Shown piece after piece: positions 12,801 to 25,860 of a DNA stretch of 64,000 bases. The stretch is from Dromaius novaehollandiae. Lineage: Eukaryota > Chordata > Aves > Casuariiformes > Dromaiidae. A program made the position numbers and the translations under genes. The notes under the pieces are model-generated. The model saw only the letters and a list, made by a program, of their open reading frames with translations. It was not told where the DNA came from and ran no database searches. The stretch spans positions 154,412,517 to 154,476,516 of the forward strand of contig NC_088099.1 of the NCBI RefSeq assembly GCF_036370855.1. The letters are read 5' to 3'. Each line of letters begins with the position of its first letter. Position 1 is the stretch's first letter.

Positions 12801-15800
12801 CACAAAGACAAGCTTGGGTACTGCATCATTTCACAGAAACGCTTTAACCAAAAGTCCTGACAGTAGAAATCTGATTCTCCCTGAAGAAGAGGTGAATCCA
12901 TCAGGGAAAAAAATAAAAAATAAAAAAAGTAATCCGAACGTGTCTTAAAACATCTGTGTTTTGAAAAGTAAATGCAAAAGCTCTGAGCATTTACGAGTAC
13001 ACTACTAACAGAGAAATAAAGTTATTTGAAAGCAAATGTCTGAACATGAGTCTGGAGTGCAGCCCCAACATTTTCCAACTTTCCTGTTGAAGTATCTTGT
13101 GCCAGACACTCAAAATATACTCAGTTAAGCAATTTTCCTCTATTAACTCACACATCATCAACTAACCTTCACCTAGAGCTTTCTAACACAGAGAATTAGG
13201 TTGAATGAAATTCTCCCCAGAAAATATTATGCAGGCCATCATAAGTGCACAAGACTTCCCCGAGAGGAAAATCTTGCAAAAAAAATTATACTTCATAAAA
13301 AAAAAATACCTTAAGAAGATGACATTGTAAGAGAAACTTTCTAAAAAGCAGAAAAATACCTGTTTGTTGAGTTCACACAAGTTAAGATAATCCTCCTAGA
13401 TTTATAAAATTGGGAGCTAAAAAAATTTCTCTCATGTTTTATGTAGTTTCTAGAAATAGTCTAATCCAAACTGAACTCCTTTTACAATAACGGAACCAGT
13501 ATTTTTTAAAATTAAAAAAAAAAAAAAACATTTCTGAGAGAATTCTGTTGAGAGAAATAGTTAAAACTCACATTAGCTCAGGCCTTAGCAATAAGAGACA
13601 AAACGTCACGATAACAAAGCAATAACCATTTTTTCAGATATGCTTAACATTTACAAGTCCATCTTTATCAAACTGATTCTTAAGTGTCATACTATTTAAA
13701 TAGCTATTTAGAGATTTAAACTAATCGTATCTTGTTACCACCCTCAAAAATGTGTTTTATATTAAAAGATTTCCTCTAAGAAAGGAAATCATGAGCTTAA
13801 ATGTCTCTTGCCGATTACCCAGCCATTCATTTGCCCAAATTTCGCCTTCCTGTAGGTGAGCTTAATTCTCCTAACAATGATGACTCCATTTCTCTGACAT
13901 CACATTTTGTTATTAGACAAACTGCATACTGCAGAATTAAAATTCCTCAACTTTACAATTAACATGAGCTTCTTGGCCCTCATAAACCTGAGCACTAATG
14001 ATCCAAACTACCTCCATCAACTCAAGACCATAGGGTAATGGACATTTTTCAGGTGCCTTGCTCCTAGCACTCTTGCAAAATGACGCAGAAGTAATCTTTC
14101 TTTTTAGTGTATTCATTCAATTTTTTCCATAGCAGATTAGGAGTTTGCCAACAGATAACCCAACAGTGGTTGCTCCCTATTTCCACCTCTCAGGAAGACA
14201 GCAGCTGGGGTAACGTGGCCCTTCAACCCGTGCAACAGTCCCCACATTAACCCAAGGTCAGCTATGACTCAAGTCCTTTAAGAAATACCCCTTGCAGGCC
14301 CAGAAGTTTACACTGCCATAGGATTGTCCCTATCCCAAAATCTTAGGCAAGGGGAAAGTAAAAAAAATCCAAAGATATACTACGCAATAAGAAAAGACAA
14401 GACAACATTACTCTGACCAAAGAGAGGAGAGTGAACCTTTCCAGGTAGAAGAGGCACTGAAATGCAGATATCCTCCTTCTTTCCCTCCGTGTCTTAGGGC
14501 CCAAACCTGTGCAGATATATGAATGTACAAGACTTACGGGTTGGGAGGTGCCTTGTTTCATTTGTTTGTTTGAATTTTAAGGCTCTGGTATGTAACAAGA
14601 AATTTGTTTTCTGGAATATCTGTATCTAGAAGAAACAAAAGAATCTTCTGAAAAGCTGGCAGGATACTTACCTAGGGAAACACAGCTTCAGGGAGAACAG
14701 AGTATTTATAAAGTGTGGTTGATTTTCACATTGCCAAGACAGAGGGCAATTCTATGTAGAAGCTAAAAAGACACCTAATGCTCAGCTGGATACCTCCAGA
14801 GCCATTTTGTTTTGGTTTTAATCTTCCCTAGCCTCTGCCACAAGAGTCCAAGGGCTGAAGGGGCTCTCAGTAAAGGGAATCTAGAGTGATTCCTCTCAAC
14901 CAAAGAGTTGTGGGTTTTTCAATGGTTAACTCTATTTAAATATATTTTACTGAGAAGGCGGAGAACCTCTTCGTAGCCTTCTATAGTTCAGCATAAGCAA
15001 AAGTGACTGACTTGCCTGCAAATTTCCTAACGCTCATAGGAGCGCTGATCAACATCAACATAATTGTGATAGATTCACTGTCTACTCTGACTAGAGTTTG
15101 TTGCTCTTTCATACACATGTCTGCAGGACAGGAGCAGAAGGCTGACAAGCTAAGGCATCCAGGTGAGAGAAGGTTCACAGGCATTGCCTTTTTCACCTTA
15201 TGCCAGGATCATTGTCTATTTGCTGAGAAAGTAAAATAGAAGATTGGTAACGACAGACACTTTCTTGGAACGAAGTTACTCCTGAGCGGGAACAGCTGTT
15301 CTCTATGTTTAGCTACAGTTGAAGCTTACATAAAAGATCACAGGCTTACAGAGTCTGCATGGTAGCCATCATGTGGTTTGATGAATCCTTCGTGGAAATG
15401 AAGAAATTCATTTCACTCCTTGCTCCTCTATCAACTACATTGAAACAATTAGTCCATTTTCTACAGGAAAAACTGAAGCATGGGCTCTAATTAAAAACTT
15501 GGATTAGCCCAGTCCTTTGAAGAGTTACAGAAGAGAGAAGTCATCTTTTAAATCCCTTTTAGGTTTTAATAAAACACAGTTCTGACCATAGCATCATATT
15601 ACAGTAGGACAATTAACACACTCTCGTCTTTTGCCTTTTTTTCCACGTAGTGAATTGTGTGATCCCACAACAGAAGCAAAAAACAGCTAAGCAACCTTAC
15701 CAAGTGTCAAGAAAGTCATAAAATGGTCTCTTTTATAAAAAGTAGAGTCACAATTCTTTAGTAATAAAGATAAAATTTAAATATATCTAATACCACTGTA

Positions 15801-16277
15801 AGCAAGATTAATCTTGCTCAAGCTGATTTATCAAAATTAGATACAATCAGGCATCCAATCATAACTACTTTGACTATATTGCCTTTTCAGTTACTCTCAA
15901 AATTAAACTGTCTTGAGCTCTAACAAAAAAAGTGTTCCGACTAGTGTTATTAAACACACACACGTCTATTTATACATATACATATAAATAAAAAACAAAG
16001 ATTAGAACTGTATGCCTTTTGAATTTAATTTATAAATTTTGTATCATTCTGTGGCAAGCAGATTATATTGACTTACACAGGCATTAAGGAAATGTTTCTA
16101 GAGCCAGCAAGGGAGACAGATGTAAACAACTGACACTACTTCTAGCTCACTCAGAGAAACAAAAAGATCATCCAGATTTCCAGTCAACAGTGTCTCTTAA
16201 ACTTAAAAAGCTCTGCTTTCCAGATTTTCAGTGAGTACTTAACACATGAATCCCCGGGAGGCAATCTATACGCCTAA

Positions 16278-16352
16278 CCACATATACATATATATGAATA
16301 TACATGAATGTACATACACAAACATGCACACATATACGAATATACACACATA
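16278..16352. repeat. TA/CA-rich simple repeat
   Basis: An interrupted alternating purine-pyrimidine tract of ACATATAC, ATATATGA and ACACACAT units lies just left of EIF3H exon 2, in intron 2. It is impure and so probably an old microsatellite. Confidence 0.6.
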
Positions 16353-16656
16353 GCCATTTTCCTAAAAAATTTTTCAAAGTCTATATGAATCATAGGTTGC
16401 AAGCTAATGTAACTTCTTGTGTGGACCATCTTACTCTAAAATAAGTGTATGCATATTGTGTAATATTTATTCCTATAATTTTCCTCACGTAGACAAGATT
16501 CAAGCTGGATATGCAGAATGGCATTTCTGCCTCGAGTCAAACAAAAGACTCTCTCATGACATGTAAATTTCCAGTCACTTGGGGGGGACAGACAGACGGA
16601 CTTTTTTGCACATATGACAACTTTATTCTCAAGTTTTCCACAGCTCTAAACATTAC

Positions 16657-16813
16657 CTTCATCAAAGTCTGCATCATCTTCTGTATGTTGAGGGAAAGGA
16701 AAACAATTCGTGATTTCAAGTCTGTCATCCACCACAAGTCCCAGCAGCACTCCCTGGACCACTTCATTCCCCTGTCCTTCTTCTTGGTAATGTTTAATGA
16801 TCTTTAATACAAC
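16657..16813 (-). CDS. EIF3H: EIF3H coding exon 2 (codons 41-92 plus first base of 93)
   Basis: Translated on the minus strand, the 157-bp exon starts [20 protein letters not shown], continues with [20 protein letters not shown], and ends [12 protein letters not shown] plus one G. This is the first part of the MPN domain of eIF3h. MPN domains of this non-catalytic class lack the zinc-binding JAMM residues and serve as assembly surfaces, with eIF3h contacting eIF3f. The acceptor reads TTTGTGTTTTAG and the donor G|GTAATG. The leftover G pairs with the expected Val codon of exon 3. Compared with the human protein as I remember it, changes are few (for example Asn for Thr near GQG, and Asp-Asp for Glu-Asp before RLEI). 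No frameshift or stop is present. The single base overhang and perfect joining to exon 1 argue for a live gene. Confidence 0.95.
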
Positions 16814-18283
16814 CTAAAACACAAAGGCAAGAAAACTGTATTAAGCAACCTTTTTTTCCTTTTTTTTCTCCTCCAACAATTTTAAAACTCCAGACATATA
16901 ATTTAAGTGTTCTCTAAATTAGAGCTGCAAACCAAGCAAGCTACTGGCTAAAACACCAGCAATTTTAACACAGGTTAAAGAACAGAAGGCCATTCTAAAA
17001 TTACAGGGGAATAAAAAAGACCGTTAAACGAACGGTCAAAACGCAGTTCTAAACCAATTTTCTGAAACATCTTTCTAAAATGAAATATTGATCCTTTTTT
17101 CTCTACCTTTTTGCTGTAACTGTTAAAAGCTATCTTAGAGGGGCAATAAGCTCCCTCCTGAGGGAGACATGACACAGGAAACACCATCAAAACACCTTAA
17201 AACTAACTATGCAGAAACTTGTAGGAATTTTTTAAAACATAAAAGATCCATCTAATTTCAGTTGCATTAACTTTCAAGATTACATCTTAGTGCAGTTTTA
17301 CATCAGATGGCAATGTTATTCTTATGTTGTAACCTATATTTTTTTCAAAGGATATTTTAGAATAATGAAACAATGGCCAAAGAAGGAACACAAACAAGAA
17401 GCAAAATCTTATCGTATCTTTAACAAAATAATTCTCACTTCCTATACTAAATCTGAATTCTACAATGAATTATTCTCACGAGATGATACTGTAAGTAGAA
17501 ATAGCATGACGGGGAAAACAATCACTCAAAAATAAAGTCAACTAATTGCTAGAAATGCTTAGGTAAAATTGTAGGTTTTTTAAAAAAATAAAAAATATCA
17601 GAAACATAACTACACACACACAGACTTGACAAAAATTACACTACGTCCAGAATAAGTGGGTCTTATTTCACTAAATTCTAGTCCATCTAAGCAAACCGCA
17701 TTAGAAATGTTTGATAACTACAAAGTTAATGAGGCAATACTACTTTTACGTCCACAGGCAAACCCACTCGCATAATAGATTTCAGCTCAACCACTCTGCA
17801 AACAGATTTTATATAAATACTGGCATTTAGTGACTTTTCTACAGGGAAGGAATTTTAAATTCACAGTTACACATCAGGAACATATATTTTTCCCTAGCTT
17901 TTTCCTTGGTTGTTTAGTCTAAGTACATGTCAAAATTTTAAACGAATTAGAAGTAATAACAAATAGAAATAATGAATTAGATTGGCACAATACAGGTTAA
18001 ATGAAAAAAAAAATCCTTACAAACATTATTCCTTCTTGGGGCAAACTGGGGAAAGAAGAACCTCATCTCATGAACAGCCTGCTTTGGGAAATAAGGTGAG
18101 AAAAAAAAAAAAGGTGGAAAAGAAATTCCTTTTTCCAACTAAGTTGGATATAAATATTAGAGGGCTAACACTCACCGAATCCTTACTTATCACCAAGATA
18201 TTCATAATACCACTCTCGTGTGTTCAAAATTCTTAAAATGCTAACAAAACACCCCAAATACAAACTGAAGTTATGTCCTAGGT

Positions 18284-18446
18284 CAGCAGTTTTCAATCTT
18301 TAACTTGAATATCCTGGCAGATATTACCTGGGGAGATGCAGACCTCAATATATTGAATTTAGGTCTGCTGACAAGCTTTGGTTTTTCTGTTACCTTCCTC
18401 AGACTCCTTTAAAAGTATCTCACGAACTCCAGGTTTAAAATAACTT
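18284..18446. mobile_element. Probable decayed hAT-type non-autonomous DNA transposon
   Basis: The left end CAGCAGTTTTCAAT and the right end GTTTAAAATAACTT are imperfect inverted copies of a CAGNGGTTCTCAAC-type hAT terminus. The element is 163 bp. The flanking octamers TCCTAGGT and TTCTAAAC match at four of eight positions, with only transitions between them, as a very old 8-bp target duplication might. A relative with a better left end lies at 37,156. Confidence 0.4.
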
Positions 18447-21400
18447 TTCTAAACTCCACATCTATTAACAAGTTGCAGAAGTTAAGGCTGCACTGTAAAA
18501 TACATTAGCTACTGAAATCATTTATGAAAAAATAAAGAAAGAAATCTGAGAAATGTATCCAACAACACCTCATTCTTGCCTTCACTTTCTTCTGGAGAGT
18601 TTTATTTAGTATGTAACACACAAACCATTAGTATAGCGGGATCTTAAACCTGGACTGGAACACTTGCCATCAAAATACAAACATATGACCAATAAGGAAA
18701 CACGCACCGGTATTCTGCATTTTGGTACTAAAAACAGACCTTCAAACATAAAGTAGAACTACTTCGCTTTGTTAGTGATACCAAGGAGACCAGTTTCAGA
18801 TGCCAACACATCATTCCACTCATTTACTGGTCTAACCGCAGGAAAACTTCATCGCTATACAAATGACAGCACCATGACATTTCCCGATTTTATTGCATAA
18901 ATTAATGCTTCATACTGGGTAAGCCACAAAAATAAACACTAACCTACACATTTCCCCAAAAGATATTAGGTTTGTAAATTATCAGAACAGAATCGGAATA
19001 CGTTTGTTTTCAGACTAATAAAACTATGAAGTGTCAAAATAATATAAGTAACAAAACACACTCAGAATTACAAATCAATTTTTCCAAATGACAAATAAAG
19101 GAATATCCCAAAGAAATCTGAATAAGCACCAGTAAAACCCACCTTTCATCCAGTGCTGATTCACTTTTCCAAATACTATTTCTAGCTCCCATCCACCAAC
19201 CCTACCATCTAACAAAAGATACTGCCTCTTTGTACAAACTGTAACTGTTTTTAATACCCTTAGACCCATCATTGCTATACAGTGCTACATGAAGCTAACA
19301 GTAACAAAAACCACATTTCAACTGTCTTTGTTATTTTTAAGTAATGCAGCACATCTTTGGTGAAATGGTATTTCTTGGTATATTCTTCTATATCAAGAAA
19401 AGCTACATACACAAGTAGAAACCATATCAGTTAATATGACTTACTGTATTAAAAAAAAAAACAGCTTTTTTTAAATTCTGATACCTCATAACGCATAAGG
19501 CATTAAATCTATCAATTATTCATTTTTAAAGCAGCCTTTCTGAGGTAGACCCTGCTACTAATACTCATACATTCTTATGTTATTCATATATCCATAATAT
19601 CCTTATTTTCTTTTTTATTTTCTTTTTTAAAATAGAAACACTTTTCCATTTATACTACTTCATATACCTGTGGAAGCAGACCAACAGTTGCCTGCAGCAA
19701 AATATAGTAAATACAATTGGTACATAAGAAATATTTAAGTACACAAAGGCTGTTCAAAAAAGGATATACAATAACTACTAAATAAAACTCATGAATCCCC
19801 CAGCCTTGTAAATTTAGTCTTCAAAATCCCAAAGCAATTCCATCACTTGGAGTAGCCACTTGCCAGATTTAAATGCCATTAATCCTCAATTAACAAAATA
19901 TGCTTGTAGCTCAGCATTGCTTCTGATCTTCAAAGCACTGTTCAAACATTAAAAACGAAGTCATACTACAGAAAAGAACCATTCTGAAACTGCTAAAATG
20001 ATCCAAGATACGTTAGTGGTAAGGTATAATGCCAAATTTGAAACTTTGGTTACTTCTGATAGCATGATTATTAATTTAAGAAGTGTGTATCTCATTATAG
20101 AAACACCTGTAACACGAACTGGCAGCTGAGATACCATAGGCCTTTTGGGGAATCCTAGGAACATTCAGCTGTAACATCATGAATATGCCAAGATGCATGT
20201 TCTCATATTTCTCTGAAAAGAAGTGACGCTGTACTGGAGCTCTAGAGATTCACGTATAATTATGTTGCAGACACCTGGAAGTTACCACCACGATGAAACC
20301 AGGTTTCTAGTACCTGTGATATATTTTGTCCTAGCGATGCAATATCCAGTAGAGAGAGCACTTCTTACATGACGTAACAAGCAGATTTACTTTCTTAAAT
20401 CCAGTATTTAAGTGTTTTGAAAGCCTAACAGTTTTCCCTACCCAAGAAAGCTTCATCAGCACAACCGCTAGCCCCAAGGGGCCAGCATCTGGGGAGGGGA
20501 CAGGCAGAGAGAGCAAGTAACGCTTCCCTACGCAGCCATTTGCAAATCAACCGTAACTGACAAGGGCAACAAACACAGAAGGTGCCAAGATATCCACACG
20601 CCCTCAATATTTTTAATGCTGGTGAAATTCTGATCAGTGTTTATCTTGGCAGAAAAAGTCCTCCAAAACTAATACAGTTAACGGTATCTGACATTTTGAA
20701 TGCATGCTATCACAATTCTGGAGCCTTCTCCATGTGAATTCTTACACCTCAAATAGCAGATTTTTGCATTTAAAAGCGACAGCTTGAATGGCAATTTCAC
20801 TCGCGCTCCTAGCATAGCAAAAGTTCAGATGAGAGCAGAAACTGTTACTGCGTTTTTGCAGACGGATAGGTCTCTAACACCACAACTAACAACTACTCAT
20901 GCAAGCAAGTTTGAATGGTTCTAAACTCAAAGATGCCTAAAATTAAGACATCTACCTAAAATATATAAAATACGCATATGGCACCTTCGGAAAAACAGAA
21001 TTAGGTAATCTGCTTAGTCTCTAAATGAATACATACCCATAATCAAGCATCTCTATTTCTGTGGACCTGCCTGAGACAAGGCGAATAAGTTTCAGCACAA
21101 CACAGGCTGCAGACTCACTTTTGACACAGTGCGGAGAAAGAGAGCTAACTCATTAGCTACTGCAGAGCAATTCAGAAAATGAAATTAAACACAACAGCTC
21201 TGAAATCCTCAGATAACTGTGAAATGGCATTGTTCTCAAGAAAGACTTGAAAAAATAAAAGAAAATTAGAACAGGATACAGGGAAGCATGGGCAATGTTC
21301 ACATTTTTGAATAGTTCCAGATGATGTTTTCACATGCCGTAGATAAGTGCTTATCCTCCACTCACAAAAGACAAGTTCTGGAAGCTCACCAAACAAAAAC

Positions 21401-22904
21401 CTGCCTTAGGCTCGCTTGTCTGCTGGCTACAGCACCTCTTGAAAACACAGTAACAAAGCCTCTCAACTTTCCTGCCACCAGAACAAAAATTCTCAAATAA
21501 ACTTACGGTACCATTGCATTGGTTAAGAAGAAGAAAACATGTCTACTACCCATACTTATCTCTTTTGGATGATTAAGGAGACAGATATTTACAAAAACAG
21601 ACAAAATTTTCTAACTTAATCAGTATGGTCCACAGAAACTTTCTTCTATCTGATGATAGATACCATGTCAAAAGCATGCAATCGACAGGTCGATACCCTA
21701 ATCCTTTAGGTTTCATACATGAACCTTCACAACACAAGACTGCCGTACCACCACAAAGTAGTACCATGAGGTAACTCAAGGCTAGAGATGAAACTGGATT
21801 TTCTACATTATAACAATCTTTAGAAATGCAACAATTTCTATTGACAATCACAGCCTCAATTTACTTAAATGCATATTCTAGACTACCTGTAAAGATTTTT
21901 GAATTTCTCCTTGATTCTCTTACAGAACCTACAGTGTTGATTTTTTGACCATTCCTGACATGAAGAATGTTTAAAAATACTCTTTTTTCTTCTCAGATGC
22001 ACCTTAACCACAGTTAAATTTGGAATTAAAAACTATAGTAATTGTTAAAACAATTTTGATCTCAGGAAAAAATTTTTAAAAACCTCTTTTCTATTAAGAC
22101 CTTCAAAGTCTTAAAGTAATTGTTTTCACAAATATCTTCAATCCTAACAATGTTTACTGCAAAGAGTTTAATTTTTTAAGTTCCTTAACAAGAAATCAGA
22201 AAAATACCCAATCTGAATATACAGTACATGGTTTAAAGCCAGAAGGACACGACTAAGTAGACCTGAAAATTACGGTAGCATTAAATAGATATATTTGTGT
22301 ACAACAAAAGAACTCTACCACCCACCATTCTTTGTAGCATGTGCTATCCAAAGGATGACTACCTAGGGGAAAAAAAAAAAGAAAAAATAAATGATCCACA
22401 CGTGTTTTACCCTTATCTTGACTTGCTAGAGCCTTAACACCAACATTTACAAAGCTTTTGAAAATACCATTTTTGGAATATGTAAGCTTACATTTTATGT
22501 CATTCAGCAGCTAATAAGCACCAGATGTAAAAAAAACCCTTATTCCTAAGCTTGACAGAAATTTGATGCTTAAAAACAGTAATTCTACAAGAGGCACAAC
22601 AGAACTATGGTTGCCATTTCATGCCAGCTCAATTAGGTGCAAGTATCAGAAACTTCTCTTTCGACGGTATACTGGAAATTTCCTGGAGCTGAGCGTGACT
22701 CCAACTATTACAGACAATGCATATTGATCTGAGAAGGTCCATCTATAAGTGAAATACACCTCAGGCAGCGGATACTGCATGTATTGTCACATGGAAATTA
22801 TGAATGGTAGGACTCTTGTTAGTCTTGTCTCATACAGATCCTCAGTCATCATTTTGGAAATTTGTGTTAAAGTGAATGGTAAAGACTCCACCTTGAACTG
22901 TAGG

Positions 22905-22932
22905 TTTTTTTTTTTTTTGGGGGGGGGGGGGG
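22905..22932 (+). repeat. T14-G14 homopolymer junction
   Basis: Fourteen T are followed directly by fourteen G, a simple-sequence tract in EIF3H intron 1. The exact lengths may be unreliable because such runs are error-prone in sequencing. Confidence 0.85.
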
Positions 22933-23837
22933 AATTAAAGTGCCTATAGCATTTAAATATTTTCAGTTACTACAAAGGGTATAAGAAGGAGCCTAAGCTT
23001 TTTATTCCCTGGGTGACCTGTGACACCACTTGGTACCATATCACCTACTTAGTTTTTAAACTCCAGAGTTTCACCTGATTTAATGACAGAAGTATCATCA
23101 GTAACTTCCATTCTGGAGCTGCACTCCTTTTTAACATGTACCTTAGGCTGAGGAAAACTACCTAAATTGTAAAGGATTACTCATTCAACATCAAAATTTT
23201 CTATCATTTCTACTTAATTTAGAAACCACACCAGCCCGCAATTATAGGGCACCTGAGGAATCTACACAGTTTTCTGTATGACCTCCTGATTCATGGAGCT
23301 TATGGCCACTTAATTCCATACTTTCCTGTGATTTTTAACAGGACAAAGAAGGTGTTAACATAGCTGGACCTACAGATCTTTAGGCTAGAATACACATTCT
23401 TAATTATTTGTAAAGACTACTTCCATAGAGAAGCTATAGCAGAGATCACATTGACAGATGTTGACTACATTAAGTTTTGAGTATGAGAGAAACCCGTATG
23501 TACTTTAACCAGGAAATACTACCAAGATGCTGTGATTCAAAAGCTCTATAATTTTCCTTCAAGGAGGGGGGAAACATACTCTAACAAAAACAGGGCTTTC
23601 TTTTGCAACAAATACAGCCTACCTGCAACTACAAACTTCCAAAGTTTTTCAATAAAAGTGGCTGTTCACACAGTACAAGTTCAGGTTCACTATGGACATT
23701 GCCAGCTGAGTCACAGAAACATACCGTATTTACTAGAGGCACACACATGCCTCCTATACATATGGGTTTGCTTCTCACTCATTCCATTTTTGGGATACTT
23801 TAAAAACTGTAGGGACTTAAAATATCAAATTTATGGT

Positions 23838-23848
23838 GGGGGGGGGGG
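23838..23848 (+). repeat. G11 homopolymer
   Basis: An uninterrupted run of eleven G in EIF3H intron 1, in an otherwise AT-rich setting. Confidence 0.85.
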
Positions 23849-25474
23849 AAGCAAGCCACTCCAATTTATAAAATAATGGGTTTATATAAAAACAAGCATA
23901 TAGCATGAAACATCATTATTTAACATCTAGAACCAAAACTGGTAAATATACTTATCTAAAAGTCCTATAAATGAAAAAGATTTTGCTACTGACATAAATA
24001 GCTAGGTGGAATTTGGCCTGAAAAACCTGAAATAGTACAAGCATTAAGCCTGTTTCTGTAGGAATGAAACATTAGAAATTGAGACTCCTGGGTTTTGGTT
24101 AGAGGTCTGTTAGTCTTTCATAGGCTGAGGTTTTCCTTAACTCTGTCAAGAACTTACACTAATCAGCTAACGTTTTGTAGCTACCATGAAACATGTTTAA
24201 AGTCATCTATCTATTTATGTCCAAGTGAGACGCCTGGTCTTGCAAAGGGAAGAAGTTAAACAAACTGCAATGCGCCAAATGGAAAGGTCATTAAACAGTG
24301 GAGAAAAGCAAAAGTTTATTTGAAAGGAACGTAGAAAAAAAGTCAAATTTTAGACGACCAGTATCTTCTTGATTTTTTCCAGCCTCATTTTCTTTTAGTG
24401 TGCACAGCTGTTCAGGTTAACGACTATCTCCTCTCCGTCTGCAAGTCATTAATATGCTTTAAATATTACCTCAATACAAGTAAAAAAATGCACCATTACA
24501 TTTGTGTATTTAAATTCCCCATTGCCTTATTCACACACTGGTATAATGTATTTCTCTGCAATACAAAGTTTCATAACAAATTTCACAGTACAGAGATTCA
24601 TGTCCATTTCCATGGAAACCACCAAGGCCACAGGCACTGCTGAATGACTTCCTTGTAGAAACATTTCATAACACAGCCCCAGGATCCAATTGTGCAAGCA
24701 GCAGGGCATTAGATGTTATTACCACACTGGTAGGAGGCAGCAATAGGGCTGTAATAAGATTAAGGTCCAAAATCCTGCGAGATACAAGTGGGACAGAGCA
24801 TTTCACTGGTACTTCTTAGTGGATTACTTTTCCCACTTCCCAAGTCTCACAGAAGTCAAATATTTTGCAAGCATTTAGACAATTTTATAAATAAAATTTA
24901 TTTTTTTTAATAAATGTCAACACATAACCAGCACTTTAAGAATGAAATCTCATGAGCATACTCCTTTAGAGCACAGCACATGGAAATTATACAGAAATAT
25001 TAAAGGCATGGGCAGTTTCAACGTTTTTCACTTGGTACACAACAGTCTTATAGCTATTGACTGTACACTGAAATACACTATATGCATTAGTAAACCATCA
25101 GCCTTCAAATATTTGCAGTGCACATAGAGCTAGGAGCGCATCTGCAAGTAAAAGGTTTACTCTTTATGCAGTTTCATATAAAAATATTTAAAGGTGGCAG
25201 ACAAAAGCAGCAATAGTAAATTTTATCAAACAGCCTATCTTTCAGATTGTGCAGAATTGCTGTCATTTTGAAGCTGAAGAGCTGCAAAGACAGTTACCCA
25301 TACTTGCTTGGTCTTCAAAATTTAATAAAATAGGGCAGAGCTAGATGGGGGAGAGAGGACAAGCTTACTTTGCCCATTTGGGAGTGCCTTGTTGCTCAGA
25401 GACTACTGATCTTTGAAGACCATAATCCACCCAACACAATTTGAAGAATTCCCATCACTAGAGTAAAAAAAGTC

Positions 25475-25520
25475 CATGTGTGTGAACATACATATATATA
25501 TAAGTGTGCGTGTGTGTGTT
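25475..25520. repeat. TG/TA simple repeat
   Basis: An interrupted microsatellite built of TGTGTG, ATATATATA and GTGTGTGTGT segments, in EIF3H intron 1. Confidence 0.65.
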
Positions 25521-25794
25521 AACATCATGACTGCCACACGTATTCAATACATACTTACAAGTAGCCAGTAAAATCCTTACTGGACATGATTGCCATTTTA
25601 ATCATTTATAACCTTAATGTAACAAATTTTTCACGTTCAGGCACTCATCCTTACTGGCAAATGCTTGGTTATGTGACAAAGGACTGAGAAGGAAAAAGAT
25701 CATCCCAGTAACAGGCAGTGCAGTGCAGAGGACAGAGAGTGGATTGACTCTGTTTTCCTGCTGACTTAATGTATTAAAGTGAGGAAAAACAAGA

Positions 25795-25860
25795 AGGTCA
25801 CCTACTTCTGGTAACCTCAACTTCCCCATCCTTAAAACAGAGATGAGACTTGCCTTTGTG
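25795..25860 (+). repeat. MIR-like ancient SINE fragment
   Basis: AACCTCAACTTCCCCATCC followed by TTAAAACAGAGATGAGA resembles the MIR-type block aaCCTCagtTTcCcCATCtgTaAAAtggGGATgA. It is decayed, and its ends are not definable. Confidence 0.45.

Larger units (their letters stand above)
1..16656 (-). other. EIF3H: EIF3H intron 2 (5' portion)
   Basis: Non-coding AT-rich sequence downstream of the exon 2 donor. I searched the minus strand for the expected exon 3 content, such as the codons after DFDE and the conserved HVGWYQ segment, and found nothing. The intron therefore appears to exceed 16.6 kb, in line with a long intron here in human. It contains a GC-rich island near 1.1 kb, two CTCF-like motifs, one MIR-like relic, and dinucleotide-rich tracts near 16.3 kb. 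Open frames in this stretch are short and show no protein family I recognise. Confidence 0.8.

Noticed and set aside
1..16656. Search for EIF3H exon 3 in the left part of the window
   Set aside because: No minus-strand segment encodes the expected continuation after DFDE with proper splice sites, so exon 3 is presumed to lie beyond the left edge.
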